Shown piece after piece: positions 38,675 to 47,920 of a stretch of 64,000 nt of DNA. The notes under the pieces were generated by a model that worked only from the letters and a program-made list of their open reading frames with translations, made no database searches and was not told the DNA's origin. Where the stretch lies: positions 1-64,000 of the forward strand of contig NZ_JAHBGE010000078.1 of the NCBI RefSeq assembly GCF_018390635.1, in the 5' to 3' direction. A program made the position numbers and the translations under genes. The DNA comes from Ancylobacter lacus. Its GTDB lineage: Bacteria; Pseudomonadota; Alphaproteobacteria; Rhizobiales; Xanthobacteraceae. Each line of letters opens with the position of its first letter. The stretch's first letter is position 1.

Positions 38675-40576
38675 TCAGTGGAGGCGCCCGCGCTTCCCGC
38701 CGGTTCCCCGTCCGCCGGCCTCGCGCTCGTCGAACAGCTCCGCCAGCTTGTCGATCATGGCGCCGCCGAGTTCCTCGGCATCGACGATGGTGACGGCGCG
38801 CTTGTAGTAGCGGGTGACGTCGTGGCCGATGCCGATGGCGATCAGCTCCACCGGCGACTTGTCCTCGATCTGCTGGATGATCCAGCGCAGATGGCGCTCG
38901 AGATAATTGCCGGCGTTCACCGAAAGGGTGGAGTCGTCGACCGGCGCGCCGTCGGAGATCATCATCAGGATGCGGCGCGATTCCGGCCGTGCCAGCAGAC
39001 GGTTATGCGCCCAGTCCAGCGCCTCGCCGTCGATGTTCTCTTTCAGCAGGCCCTCGCGCATCATCAGGCCGAGATTCTTCCGCGCCCGGCGCCACGGCGC
39101 GTCGGCGGACTTGTAGATGATGTGGCGCAGGTCGTTCAGCCGCCCCGGAGCCCCGGGCTTGCCGGAGGCCAGCCATGCCTCGCGGGCCTGCCCGCCCTTC
39201 CACGCCTTGGTGGTGAAGCCGAGAATCTCCACCTTCACCCCGCACCGCTCCAGCGTGCGGGCGAGAATGTCGGCGCAGGCGGCGGCAACCGTGATCGGGC
39301 GGCCGCGCATCGAGCCGGAATTGTCGAGCAGCAGCGTCACCACCGTGTCGCGGAAATCGGTGTCGCGCTCGCGCTTGAAGGAGAGCGGCTGCATCGGGTC
39401 GATGATGACGCGGTGCAGCCGCGCCGGATCGAGCATGCCTTCCTCGAGATCGAACTCCCAGCCGCGGCTCTGCTGCGCCATCAGCTTGCGCTGCAGCCGG
39501 TTGGCGAGGCGGGCGACGATGCCCTGCAGATGCACGAGCTGCTTGTCGAGATAGGAGCGCAGCCGGGCCAGCTCGTCGGGGTCGCACAGCTCGTCCGCCT
39601 CGATCGTCTCGTCGAAGCGCGGGGTATAGGGGTGGTATTCCGGCGGCTTCGGCTCGGCCGGGGTCATGGTCTGGGGACGCCACGGCTCGGTCGAATCGTC
39701 GGATTCGCCAAGCTCGGTGTCTTCCGAGAGGTCGGACTGCTGCTGTTCCTGCTTCTCCTCGGATTCCTCCGGGGTCTGGTCGGAGGACAGGTCGGTGTCG
39801 ATCTCGGTGGTGCCCTCGTTGCTCTCGTCCTCGTCCGCGTCGCCACCCTTGCCGGCGTCGTCCTCGCGGCGGTCCTCAGTGTCGGTGGAGGGGTCGTTGT
39901 TCTCGTCGAACGGGGCGATATCCTCGCCCATGCCGAGCGAGGACAGCAGGTCGCGCATCGCCTCGGCGAAACGCTTCTGGTCGGCGGCGCTGTCGGCCAG
40001 CTCGGCGAGCGCGTCGGCGCCGCGCTCCTCGACGAAGCCGCGCCACAGATTGACCAGCTCGCGCGCGGAGGCGGGGGGCGCCATCCCGGTGAGCTTCTCG
40101 CGCAGGATCAGCGACAGCGCGTCCTCGATGGGCGCGTCGGAGCGGTCGGCCAGATTGGCGAAGTTGGCCCGCTGGTAGCGGTCCTCCAGCATGGCCGAAA
40201 GGTTCTGCGCCACGCCATCCATGCGCAGCGCGCCGATCGCCTCGCAGCGCGCCTGCTCGGCCGCCTCGAAGGCGGCGCGGGCGGTCTGTCCGGCGGGGGT
40301 GAGGCGCTTGTGCACCTTGGGGTCGTGGCAGGCCAGCCGCAGCGCCATGGAATCGGCGTGGCCGCGCAGCACCGCGACGTCCTGCTTGCTCATGCGGCGG
40401 CCCGGCTCCGGCAGGCGGGCGCGGCCATCGGCATAGCCGGGCCGCTCGCTGCCGAAGCTGATCTCGATCTCCCGCTCGCCGGCAATGGCCCGCAGGCAGC
40501 CGGAAACGGCGCGCTTGAGCGGCTCGGTCGGCGATTCCTTCGGGGGGGTGCGCGGGTTGCGGTTCGACGGGTTCAT
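38675..40576 (-). CDS. cobT: Aerobic cobaltochelatase subunit CobT
   Basis: A 633-residue CobT subunit that, with CobN and the AAA ATPase CobS, inserts cobalt into hydrogenobyrinic acid a,c-diamide. The middle (about 215-310) is a highly acidic Asp/Glu/Ser linker. The C-terminus is a von Willebrand A domain with the metal-ion site [11 protein letters not shown]. It lies 122 bases downstream of cobS. cobN is not in this window. Confidence 0.94.
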   Translation of the reverse strand: MNPSNRNPRTPPKESPTEPLKRAVSGCLRAIAGEREIEISFGSERPGYADGRARLPEPGRRMSKQDVAVLRGHADSMALRLACHDPKVHKRLTPAGQTARAAFEAAEQARCEAIGALRMDGVAQNLSAMLEDRYQRANFANLADRSDAPIEDALSLILREKLTGMAPPASARELVNLWRGFVEERGADALAELADSAADQKRFAEAMRDLLSSLGMGEDIAPFDENNDPSTDTEDRREDDAGKGGDADEDESNEGTTEIDTDLSSDQTPEESEEKQEQQQSDLSEDTELGESDDSTEPWRPQTMTPAEPKPPEYHPYTPRFDETIEADELCDPDELARLRSYLDKQLVHLQGIVARLANRLQRKLMAQQSRGWEFDLEEGMLDPARLHRVIIDPMQPLSFKRERDTDFRDTVVTLLLDNSGSMRGRPITVAAACADILARTLERCGVKVEILGFTTKAWKGGQAREAWLASGKPGAPGRLNDLRHIIYKSADAPWRRARKNLGLMMREGLLKENIDGEALDWAHNRLLARPESRRILMMISDGAPVDDSTLSVNAGNYLERHLRWIIQQIEDKSPVELIAIGIGHDVTRYYKRAVTIVDAEELGGAMIDKLAELFDEREAGGRGTGGKRGRLH

Positions 40577-40698
40577 GGCGGTCCGTTCATGGCCGGGAGA
40601 TGCCTCCCGCCGTTCAGTGTCGCGGAGGGTCCCTCCCGGCGTGCCGGAAGGGAGGACGGCGTGGCGGCGCAGGCCCGCGCGGGCCCGGCCGGCTCAGC

Positions 40699-41685
40699 TC
40701 AGCTCAGCGCCACGTTCACCGCGGATTCGCTGAGCTCCTTGCCGAAGCAGCGCTGATAGAACTCGGCCACCAGCGCCCGCTCCAGCTCGTCGCACTTGTT
40801 CAGGAAGGTGACCCGGAAGGCGAAGGCGAGCTCCCTGAAGATCTCGGCGTTCTCCGCCCAGGTGATCACGGTGCGCGGGCTCATCACCGTCGACAGGTCG
40901 CCATTGATGAAGGCCTGGCGGGTGAGGTCGGCGAGGCGCACCATCCGCGCCACCGTGTCCCGGCCTTCCGTGGTCTGGAAGTGCTTGGCCTTGGCGACGA
41001 CGATGTCGACTTCCTTGTCGTGCGGCAGGTAGTTCAGCGAGGTGACGATGGACCAGCGGTCCATCTGCGCCTGGTTGATCTGCTGGGTGCCGTGGTAGAG
41101 GCCGGTGGTGTCGCCGAGGCCGATGGTGTTGGCGGTGGCGAACAGCCGGAAGGCCGCGTGGGGCCGGATGACGCGGTTCTGGTCCAGCAGGGTGAGGCGG
41201 CCGGAGGATTCCAGCACGCGCTGGATGACGAACATCACGTCCGGGCGGCCGGCGTCGTACTCGTCGAACACCAGCGCCACGTTGTTCTGGTAGGCCCAGG
41301 GCAGGATGCCATCGCGGAACTCCGTGACCTGCTTGCCGTCCTTCACCACGATCGCGTCCTTGCCGATCAGGTCGATGCGGCTGATGTGGCTGTCGAGGTT
41401 GACGCGCACGCAGGGCCAGTTGAGGCGGGCCGCGACCTGCTCGATATGGGTCGACTTGCCGGTGCCGTGATAGCCCGTCACCATCACGCGGCGGTTATGG
41501 GCGAAGCCGGCCAGGATCGCGAGCGTGGTCGCGCGGTCGAACAGATAGTCCGGGTCGAGGTCCGGCACATAGGCGTCCGGTTCGGAAAAGGCGGGAACCT
41601 CGAGGTCGAGGTCGATGCCGAACACCTGCCGGACCGAAACCTTCATGTCGGGGGTGGGGGCGGCCTCGGTAAGCGTCGCAGTCAT
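40699..41685 (-). CDS. cobS: Aerobic cobaltochelatase subunit CobS
   Basis: A 328-residue AAA+ ATPase of the MoxR-like group. Walker A is [13 protein letters not shown], Walker B is [11 protein letters not shown], and sensor-1 is LFATANTIG. It forms the CobST chaperone-like complex that drives cobalt chelation. The J-domain gene immediately upstream (53 bases) and bolA beyond it are the usual alphaproteobacterial neighbours. Confidence 0.95.
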   Translation of the reverse strand: MTATLTEAAPTPDMKVSVRQVFGIDLDLEVPAFSEPDAYVPDLDPDYLFDRATTLAILAGFAHNRRVMVTGYHGTGKSTHIEQVAARLNWPCVRVNLDSHISRIDLIGKDAIVVKDGKQVTEFRDGILPWAYQNNVALVFDEYDAGRPDVMFVIQRVLESSGRLTLLDQNRVIRPHAAFRLFATANTIGLGDTTGLYHGTQQINQAQMDRWSIVTSLNYLPHDKEVDIVVAKAKHFQTTEGRDTVARMVRLADLTRQAFINGDLSTVMSPRTVITWAENAEIFRELAFAFRVTFLNKCDELERALVAEFYQRCFGKELSESAVNVALS

Positions 41686-41738
41686 TCGTCCTCCGTTGCC
41701 GCGTTCTGCCGCGGGCTGATGCTGCAGGCACGGGCCTC

Positions 41739-42365
41739 TTAGCAGAAGCCGGCACTCTTCAGATAGTTATAGGCCTCGATCACGCCGCGCAGGCGATCCT
41801 CGGTCGATATGTCGCCGCCATTGGCGTCGGGGTGGTATTTCTTCACCAGACTCTTGAACCGCGCCTTGATCTCCTCGGCGCTGGCGCTGATCTCGACCCC
41901 AAGGGTCTCCAGCGCCTTGCGTTCGGCGTTGCGGATCATCCGGCCCTCGCGCGGCGGCTCGGGGTCGGGCCGGGCCCGCCCGCCCATGTCGCCGAACATG
42001 CCGAAGGGGTCGGCGACGCCCTCGCGCGGGTCCTGCCGGCGGAAATGCTCGCCGGCCCGGCTGGCGGCGCCGTTGGCCCCCATCTTCCAGGTCGGCCGGT
42101 GGCCGGTCATCGCGTCCTTCTGGTAGGCCGCGACGGCGTCGTCCTTCATGCCGGCGAAATAATTATACGACTGGTTGTACTCGCGCACATGGGCGAAGCA
42201 GTAGCGCCAGAATTCACCCTCGCGGTTGCGCCCCTTGGGCGCGCGATGGGTCGCAGGCTCGTCGCAGCCCGCCCATTCGCAGGACGGCGCGCTCGCCTGG
42301 AACCGCCGCCGGTCCTTGTCCGGCTTGACGCGGATACGATCGAACAATGGAGAGTCGAGCTTCAT
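41739..42365 (-). CDS. J-domain protein with N-terminal Cys/His motif
   Basis: A 208-residue protein. The N-terminal region holds CEWAGC and a later CFAH, a plausible zinc-binding C-x4-C...C-x2-H set. The middle is Arg/Gly/Pro-rich. A J domain occupies the C-terminal 65 residues with the essential HPD in [11 protein letters not shown], so it should stimulate DnaK. This C-terminal placement is common in the alphaproteobacterial gene upstream of cobS. Start taken at the ATG at 42365. A promoter 8 bases upstream predicts a leaderless or nearly leaderless mRNA. Confidence 0.88.
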   Translation of the reverse strand: MKLDSPLFDRIRVKPDKDRRRFQASAPSCEWAGCDEPATHRAPKGRNREGEFWRYCFAHVREYNQSYNYFAGMKDDAVAAYQKDAMTGHRPTWKMGANGAASRAGEHFRRQDPREGVADPFGMFGDMGGRARPDPEPPREGRMIRNAERKALETLGVEISASAEEIKARFKSLVKKYHPDANGGDISTEDRLRGVIEAYNYLKSAGFC

Positions 42366-42372
42366 GGAACCG

Positions 42373-42401
42373 ATTATGCTGGGCGCGATGCAGGTATACA
42401 A
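42373..42401 (-). promoter_or_regulatory. Promoter of the J-domain gene
   Basis: On the minus strand TTGTAT (42401-42396), a 17-base spacer and CATAAT (42378-42373). The distance from the -10 to the ATG at 42365 leaves only about 7 bases, so the transcript should begin at or next to the start codon. Confidence 0.6.
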
Positions 42402-42414
42402 GAAACCGCAGGCA

Positions 42415-42434
42415 CGTCACGGCCAACCGTGACG
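42415..42434. promoter_or_regulatory. Perfect 20-base palindrome in the J-gene / bolA divergent region
   Basis: CGTCACGG-CCAA-CCGTGACG. It lies just upstream of the J-gene -35 and about 50 bases ahead of bolA, so one factor could control both. It could also act as a hairpin. Confidence 0.55.
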
Positions 42435-42486
42435 GGATATTGACGCAGTGTGTCCCCCCGGATACCGCAGCCCACGAGTTCCGCAC

Positions 42487-42804
42487 ATGCCGACCTTACC
42501 CCCTTCGTCCGATCCGTCCACCGCCGCGCCGGCCGCGGTGGTCGAGGCGCTCGCCCGCGTCCGCGCCGCCCTGGCCGAGCTCTCCCCCTCCGTCCTCGAA
42601 CTGGAGGACGAAAGCCACCGGCACGAGGGCCATGGCGGCTACCGCGCCGGACAGCTCACGCATCTGCGGGTGCGGATCGTGGCGGAGGCGTTTCGCGGGC
42701 AGAACCGGCTGGCCCGGCATCGGCTGGTGAACGGCTTGCTGGCGCAGGAGATCGCCGGCGGCCTGCACGCCCTCGCCATCGAAGCCAGGGCACCCGGCGA
42801 ATAG
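42487..42804 (+). CDS. bolA: BolA-family protein
   Basis: A 105-residue BolA/YrbA protein. The class II KH-like core carries the conserved HLRVRIVAEAFRGQNRLARHR and a VNGLLAQEI helix. Conserved His residues are the usual ligands for the [2Fe-2S] cluster shared with monothiol glutaredoxins. Start at 42487; a longer reading adds nothing conserved. It is divergent from the J-domain gene across 121 bases. Confidence 0.9.
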   Translation: MPTLPPSSDPSTAAPAAVVEALARVRAALAELSPSVLELEDESHRHEGHGGYRAGQLTHLRVRIVAEAFRGQNRLARHRLVNGLLAQEIAGGLHALAIEARAPGE

Positions 42805-42853
42805 CTTCCCCGATATGGTGCGGCGGGTGCGAAATTCCAGATCGCGCCCCCGC

Positions 42854-43726
42854 TCAGGCCGCAGGGCGGGGCGGCGGCAGCGGCATGACGCGCAGCAGGG
42901 TGATGCGGTTGCGCTGGCGGCGCATCACATGGAAGCGGAAGCCGTGGAAGATGAAGCTCTGCCCCGGCTCGGGGATGATGCGGGCTTCATGGATCACCAG
43001 CCCGGCGACGGTGGTGGCTTCCTCGTCCGGCAGGTGCCAGCCCATGGCGCGGTTGAGGTCGCGAATGGCGACGCTGCCCTCCACGCTCACCGAGCCGTCG
43101 GGGTGGCGGCGGGCGCTGGCGAAGGCCTTGTCGTGCTCGTCCGAGATGTCGCCGACGATCTCCTCGAGGATGTCCTCCAGCGTGACGAGGCCCATCACCT
43201 CGCCATATTCGTCGACCACCAGCGCGAAATGCTGCTTGCGTCGGCGGAAGGCCTTGAGCTGGTCGGAAACCGAGGTGCTGTCCGGCACGAACCACGGCCG
43301 CAGCGCGATCTTCTCCACGTTCAGCGCGTCCAGCCGGTCGCCGATCGCCTGAAGCTCGCGCAGCAGGTCCTTGGCGTGCAGCACGCCGACGATGTTCTCG
43401 GGCGTGTCGCGCCACAGCGGCAGGCGGGTGAACGGCGAGGCCATGACCTGGCCGACGATCTCGCCCGGCGAGTCCGACACGTCGATCGTCTCCATCTTGG
43501 TCCGGTGGACCATGATGTCGGAGACTTCCAGCTCCCGCAGGTTGAGCAGCCCGGCGACCATGTCGCGGTCGTCATTGCCGAGGCCGGCGGCGTTCTGCAG
43601 CAGCGTCATCGCCTGCTGCAGCATGTCCTCGCGGGAGGGGCCGGCCGCCGTCGCCGCGGCCGTCTCGGCCCGGCGCTGGCGCGCCAGCCGGGCCCTCAGC
43701 CGGGCGATCAGCGGATGCGAGATCAT
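42854..43726 (-). CDS. CBS-pair / CorC-HlyC domain protein
   Basis: A 290-residue soluble protein. A CBS pair (about 70-190; IMVHRTKMETIDVSDS, then VVDEYGEVMGLVTLEDILEEIVGDI) is followed by a CorC_HlyC transporter-associated domain at the C-terminus. Relatives with an N-terminal DUF21 membrane domain are divalent-cation exporters; none is present here, so it resembles the short CorC form. Its ATG overlaps the aroB stop (ATGA), the usual aroK-aroB-CBS order. Role in magnesium or cobalt handling is inference. Confidence 0.85.
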   Translation of the reverse strand: MISHPLIARLRARLARQRRAETAAATAAGPSREDMLQQAMTLLQNAAGLGNDDRDMVAGLLNLRELEVSDIMVHRTKMETIDVSDSPGEIVGQVMASPFTRLPLWRDTPENIVGVLHAKDLLRELQAIGDRLDALNVEKIALRPWFVPDSTSVSDQLKAFRRRKQHFALVVDEYGEVMGLVTLEDILEEIVGDISDEHDKAFASARRHPDGSVSVEGSVAIRDLNRAMGWHLPDEEATTVAGLVIHEARIIPEPGQSFIFHGFRFHVMRRQRNRITLLRVMPLPPPRPAA

Positions 43727-44847
43727 CCGCGCTCGGCGTCCAGGAAGGCCCGCACCGTGGCCGGGTCGACATCGCGGGCAATGAAGGAGGCGCCGATGCC
43801 GCGGGCGAGGATGAAGGTCAGCGCGCCGCGCGAGACCTTCTTGTCCTGCGCGATCAGCGCCATCAGGCCCTCGGTGTCGGGCAGTTCGCCCGGAATGTCG
43901 GGGATGCGGGTCGGCAGCCCCACCGCCTTCAGGTGGGCGGCGACCCGCTCGGCGTCCTGCGGCGCGCACAGGCCCTGCGCCGCGGAGAAGCGGAAGGCCT
44001 GCGCCATGCCGATCGCCACCGCCTCGCCATGGAGCAGCCGCTGCGAGAAACCGGCGCCCGCCTCCAGCGCGTGGCCGAAGGTGTGGCCGAGATTGAGCAG
44101 GGCGCGGTCGCCGGTCTCGAACTCGTCGCGCGCCACCACGTCGGCCTTGGCCGAGCAGCTGGTGGCGATCGCCTCGATGCGGGAGGCCCCGCCCCGGAAC
44201 ACCTCCTGCCAGTGCCGCTCCAGCCAGCCGAAGAAGGCGGCGTTGTCGATGAGGCCGTATTTCGCCACCTCGGCATAGCCGGAGCGGAACTCGCGCAGCG
44301 GCAGGGTGTCGAGCACGTCGGTGTCGGCCAGCACCAGGATCGGCTGATGGAAGGCGCCGATCAGGTTCTTGCCGTGGCGGGAATTGATGCCGGTCTTGCC
44401 GCCGACCGAGGAATCCACCTGCGCCAGCAGGCTGGTCGGCACCTGCACGAAGTCCACCCCGCGCCGCAGCACCGAGGCGGCGAAGCCGGCGAGATCGCCG
44501 ACAACCCCGCCGCCCAGCGCCAGCACCAGGTCGCGCCGCTCGATCCGGGCGGCGAGCAGGCCGTCCAGCACCTGCTGGAGCGTGTCGAAGCTCTTGGAGG
44601 CCTCACCGGGGCTGACGGTGACGGTGGTCGGCGCGAGCCCGGCCTCGCGCAGCGAAGCCTCGACCGTGGCCAGATGCCGTTCGGCGACATGGGAGTCGGT
44701 CACGATGCCGACCCGGGCGCCGGGGCGAAGCCGGGCGAGGCGGGGGCCGATCTCGCGCAGCAGGCCGGGGCCGATCGCGATCTGGTAGGCCCGCGCGCCG
44801 AGGCCGACGGGGACGAGGGTGGGGGCGGGCAGGGCGTCAGCCAGCAT
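43723..44847 (-). CDS. aroB: 3-dehydroquinate synthase
   Basis: A 374-residue enzyme converting DAHP to 3-dehydroquinate with NAD and a divalent metal, the second shikimate-pathway step. It contains GGGVVGDLAGFAASVLRRG, the PTSLLAQVDSSVGGKTGIN active-site segment and the metal-ligand motif LNLGHTFGHALE. It overlaps the aroK end by 11 bases. Confidence 0.96.
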   Translation of the reverse strand: MLADALPAPTLVPVGLGARAYQIAIGPGLLREIGPRLARLRPGARVGIVTDSHVAERHLATVEASLREAGLAPTTVTVSPGEASKSFDTLQQVLDGLLAARIERRDLVLALGGGVVGDLAGFAASVLRRGVDFVQVPTSLLAQVDSSVGGKTGINSRHGKNLIGAFHQPILVLADTDVLDTLPLREFRSGYAEVAKYGLIDNAAFFGWLERHWQEVFRGGASRIEAIATSCSAKADVVARDEFETGDRALLNLGHTFGHALEAGAGFSQRLLHGEAVAIGMAQAFRFSAAQGLCAPQDAERVAAHLKAVGLPTRIPDIPGELPDTEGLMALIAQDKKVSRGALTFILARGIGASFIARDVDPATVRAFLDAERG

Positions 44848-45442
44848 CGGTTGGGTTTCCGTCGATGTCGTCGAGATGGCGCTGGATCGCGGCCATCACC
44901 TCTTCCGCCATGACCTCATGGGGAACGTCGTGGGAGACGACCGTCACCGCCGCGCCGGCGTAGACGGGGTAGCGCTCGTCGATCAGCCGGGCGAGGATCG
45001 CGGCAGGGTCGCCGGTGCGCAGAAGCGGGCGGTCGTCGCGCCGCTTCACCCGCCGCAGCAGCACGTCCAGCTCGGCCTTGAGCCATACCGAAAGGCCATG
45101 TTCGGCAATGGCCTGGCGGGTTTCCGCGTTCATGAAGGCGCCGCCGCCGGTGGCCAGCACCATCGGCCCGCTCTCCAGCAGCCGCGAGATGACGCGCTTC
45201 TCGCCGTCACGGAAGGCCGGTTCGCCATGGGCGGCGAAGATCTCCGGGATCGTCATGCCGGCGGCCTGCTCGATCTCGGTGTCGGCGTCGGCGAAATGCA
45301 TGCCGAGCCGCCGCGACAGGCGCTTGCCGACCGAGGACTTGCCGGCGCCCATCATGCCGACCAGCACGATGGAGCGGGAGCCGAGCCGGTCCCGCAGCCG
45401 CGCGGCCTGTTCGCTTTCCGGTTCGATGGCGAGGGAGCCCAT
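44837..45442 (-). CDS. aroK: Shikimate kinase
   Basis: A 201-residue P-loop kinase phosphorylating shikimate at O3. Walker A is GMMGAGKSS (about residues 29-37). The shikimate-binding DTEIEQAAG and the GGGAFM loop are present. It is first in the aroK-aroB-CBS operon. The 229 bases upstream are shared with the rightward 47-residue protein gene. Confidence 0.95.
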   Translation of the reverse strand: MGSLAIEPESEQAARLRDRLGSRSIVLVGMMGAGKSSVGKRLSRRLGMHFADADTEIEQAAGMTIPEIFAAHGEPAFRDGEKRVISRLLESGPMVLATGGGAFMNAETRQAIAEHGLSVWLKAELDVLLRRVKRRDDRPLLRTGDPAAILARLIDERYPVYAGAAVTVVSHDVPHEVMAEEVMAAIQRHLDDIDGNPTDAG

Positions 45443-45671
45443 GGCGGTCGTCTCGGGTCGGGATCACCGCGCCTCGGCCGGCGCGTTTCCCAGCCGGACT
45501 AGCATCGCGCGCGGGGCGAGGCAATTCGCGGGTTCCAGCGGCGGGTTTCGCGGTGCGGCGGAAACCGCCTAGCATGGGGATCCTGTCCGCCCCGCGATTC
45601 GGCTGAACGCCCATGCCTCCGTCCATGCCGCACAGCGTGCTGCCCCATCCCGAGCCCGCGCGCGCCGCCCC

Positions 45672-45815
45672 ATGCCGAGCCTGATCCGCCTTCTCGCCGT
45701 TCTCGCGCTGCTCGGCGGCCTCGGCTATGGCGCGATGTGGGCGCTGGCGACCTATGTGCAGCCGCATGAACGCGAAATGAGCGTCACCGTGCCGCCGGAG
45801 CGCTTCGCCAAATGA
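45672..45815 (+). CDS. 47-residue single-pass membrane protein upstream of xerD
   Basis: A small protein of 47 residues. A transmembrane helix spans about residues 4-27 ([20 protein letters not shown]), followed by a polar tail ending [14 protein letters not shown]. Its stop overlaps the xerD start (ATGA at 45812-45815), showing coupling. To my knowledge similar tiny proteins with this REM-x-V-x-VP-x-x-RF-x-K ending occur next to xerD in related Hyphomicrobiales, sometimes misnamed histidine kinase. No function is known. Confidence 0.75.
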   Translation: MPSLIRLLAVLALLGGLGYGAMWALATYVQPHEREMSVTVPPERFAK

Positions 45816-47008
45816 CCGGGCCGGGGCGCCCGCGCAGCACGGTGCGGCCGACCCAGGGGCCGGTCGCGCTGTTTCTCGACATGCTCGCTGCCGAGCGCGG
45901 CGCCAGCGCCAACACGCTGGAAGCCTATGCCCGCGACCTCGCCGATTACGAGGATTTCCTCGTGACCGATGGGTGCGGTGTGGTGGACAGTGAGACCGAC
46001 AACATCCGCGCCTATCTCGCCGCGCTCACCGCGCGCGGCTTCAAGGCGACCAGCGTCGCCCGCCGGCTCTCCGCGCTCCGCCAGTTCCACCGCTTCCTCT
46101 ATCTCGAGGGGTTGAGGGGAGAGGACCCCGCCGCGGTTCTGGAGGGGCCGAAGCGGGGGCGGCCGCTGCCCAAGGTGCTCTCGCTGGAGGAGGTGACCCG
46201 GCTCATCGACACCGCCCATGCCCGCGCCGCCGAGCCCGGGCTCGCGCCGGGGGAGCGGGCGCGGCGGGTGCGCACGGCCTGCTTCGTCGAACTGCTCTAC
46301 GCCACCGGGCTGCGCGTTTCCGAGCTCGCCGCTTTGCCGGCCGCGGCGGCGCGGGCCCAGGGCGACGCCATCATCGTGCGCGGCAAGGGCAACAAGGAGC
46401 GGCTGGTGCCGCTCGGCGCCCCGGCCCGCGCCGCGATGACCGCCTGGCGCGAGGCGCTGGCGGCGGCGCGGGCCGCGCAGGAAACCGCGCCCCCGGCCGT
46501 CGCCGGGAGGGGCGCGACGCCGGAGCGCGCGGCAAAGGCCGGCAGCGCAAAGGCCGCTACCTCAAAGGCCGGTACCGCAAGGCGCGACAGTGTGCAGCCG
46601 GGCGAAACCGGAGGCGGGGCAGGGGCCGGCATGGAAACCGGGGGCACGGCGGAAACCGGCGCCGCGGCTGCGGGCGGCACGGCGGCGCCCCGCCGCAAGG
46701 TCGCGGCAGCGCCGGCCGGGCGCTTCCTGTTTCCCTCGGCCGCCGCCGCCGGCCACATCACCCGCCAGCAGGTGGGGCTGGACCTGAAGGACCTCGCGCT
46801 CGCGGCCGGCCTCGACCCGGCGAAACTCTCGCCCCATGTGCTGCGCCACGCCTTCGCCAGCCACCTGCTGGCCCATGGCGCCGATCTGCGCGCGGTGCAG
46901 ACCCTGCTCGGCCATGCCGACGTCTCGACCACGCAGATCTACACCCACATCCTCGACGAGCGTCTGAAGAGCCTGGTGCGCGACCTCCATCCCCTCGCGG
47001 GCGATTGA
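45812..47008 (+). CDS. xerD: Tyrosine recombinase XerD with internal low-complexity insertion
   Basis: A 398-residue XerC/D-type recombinase for chromosome dimer resolution. It has an N-terminal SAM-like core-binding domain, then catalytic residues Arg in ATGLRVSEL, Lys in GKGNKERL, HxxR in HVLRHAF, His in LLGHADVS and Tyr in TTQIYTHI (about residue 376). All are present. It is about 80 residues longer than usual because of an Ala/Gly/Thr-rich insertion at about 223-302, between the Lys and HxxR motifs. By position (beside aroK) it is XerD rather than XerC. Confidence 0.9.
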   Translation: MTGPGRPRSTVRPTQGPVALFLDMLAAERGASANTLEAYARDLADYEDFLVTDGCGVVDSETDNIRAYLAALTARGFKATSVARRLSALRQFHRFLYLEGLRGEDPAAVLEGPKRGRPLPKVLSLEEVTRLIDTAHARAAEPGLAPGERARRVRTACFVELLYATGLRVSELAALPAAAARAQGDAIIVRGKGNKERLVPLGAPARAAMTAWREALAAARAAQETAPPAVAGRGATPERAAKAGSAKAATSKAGTARRDSVQPGETGGGAGAGMETGGTAETGAAAAGGTAAPRRKVAAAPAGRFLFPSAAAAGHITRQQVGLDLKDLALAAGLDPAKLSPHVLRHAFASHLLAHGADLRAVQTLLGHADVSTTQIYTHILDERLKSLVRDLHPLAGD

Positions 47009-47353
47009 GCCCGCGCGGGCAGGGGTGTGCCCCCGAGGGCGGGGACGCCCGCGTGGGCCGACCCGGGCAGGGCGCGCCTCTGCCGCCGCGCAGAGCCCGG
47101 ATGGCCGCGCCCGGCAGGGGCGGCGGCCTGATCCCATTGTTCATCCGTCAGCGGCGCCCTGTCCTGCGCTGCCCGCCCGACGGGCGGTGGCCCATCCTGC
47201 GCCCTGAGGCCCTCAGCGCGGTTCTGCCGTCCGCGCCGGTGCCTGTCGGCGCCATCGCGTGTCCTGGCGCTGGCCGCGGGCAGCGGCTTGCGCGCCGCTG
47301 CCCGCGCGCTGCGCCGGCTTGTGCCGTACAGGCTCGTCCATTATAAGAGACGT
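47009..47353. other. Intergenic region between xerD and the XRE-cupin gene
   Basis: 345 bases with no gene. The left two-thirds are very GC-rich, with GC-rich inverted repeats just after the xerD stop (around 47010-47060). The right end carries a clear promoter and operator for the next gene, listed separately. Confidence 0.6.
47319..47347 (+). promoter_or_regulatory. Promoter of the XRE-cupin gene
   Basis: TTGTGC (47319-47324), a 17-base spacer and TATAAG (47342-47347). The expected transcription start is about 47354, the A of the ATG, so the mRNA would be leaderless. Confidence 0.68.
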
Positions 47354-47371
47354 ATGTCTGATATAATGGAC
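47336..47371. promoter_or_regulatory. 36-base near-palindromic operator
   Basis: Outer arms GTCCATTATA (47336-47345) and TATAATGGAC (47362-47371) are perfect. An inner pair AGAC (47348-47351) / GTCT (47356-47359) is in register. It covers the -10 box, the predicted start and the first codons of the XRE-cupin gene, as expected for an autorepressor site. Confidence 0.75.
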
Positions 47372-47920
47372 GACACCCCCGCCCGCCTCGCCCGCCGCAT
47401 CCGGCTGGAGCGCGAGGCGCGCGGCTGGTCGCTGGCCGAGCTGGCGGAACGTTCCGGCGTCGCCAAGGCCTCGCTGAGCCGGATCGAGCGGGAGGAGATG
47501 AGCCCCACCGCGGTTCTGCTCGTCCGCATCGCCGCCGCCTTCGAGCTGACCCTTGCCGGGCTGCTGCTGCGGGCGGAGGGCGGCGGCAGCCGGCTGGTGC
47601 GCGCGGCGGCGCAGCCGGAATGGACCGATCCCGGCTCCGGCTATGTCCGCCGGCAGATCTTCGCCCGCCCCGACCATCCGCTGGAGCTGGCGCGGATCGA
47701 GCTGCCGCCGGGCCGGGAGGTGACGCTGCCGGCGGCGTCCTATGCCCATATCCGGCAGATGCTCTGGGTGATGCAGGGCCGCCTCGTGCTGCGCGAGGGC
47801 CGGGAGCGCCATGAGCTGGAGGCCGGCGACGGCTTCGGCTTCGGCCCGCCGGTGGACGTCACGCTGGCCAATGAATCGACGATGCCCTGCATCTATCTCG
47901 TCGCCCTGACCCGGAGCTGA
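47354..47920 (+). CDS. XRE-family regulator with C-terminal cupin domain
   Basis: A 188-residue regulator. The helix-turn-helix domain is at about 10-70 (IRLEREARGWSLAELAERSGVAKASLSRIER). A cupin_2 domain at about 110-185 (HPLELARIELPPGREVTLP onwards) probably binds a small effector. The start is ambiguous: ATG at 47354 coincides with the predicted transcript start, and a second ATG at 47366 lacks an upstream ribosome site. A palindromic operator covers this region, suggesting autoregulation. The GNAT gene starts within its stop codon. Confidence 0.87.
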   Translation: MSDIMDDTPARLARRIRLEREARGWSLAELAERSGVAKASLSRIEREEMSPTAVLLVRIAAAFELTLAGLLLRAEGGGSRLVRAAAQPEWTDPGSGYVRRQIFARPDHPLELARIELPPGREVTLPAASYAHIRQMLWVMQGRLVLREGRERHELEAGDGFGFGPPVDVTLANESTMPCIYLVALTRS

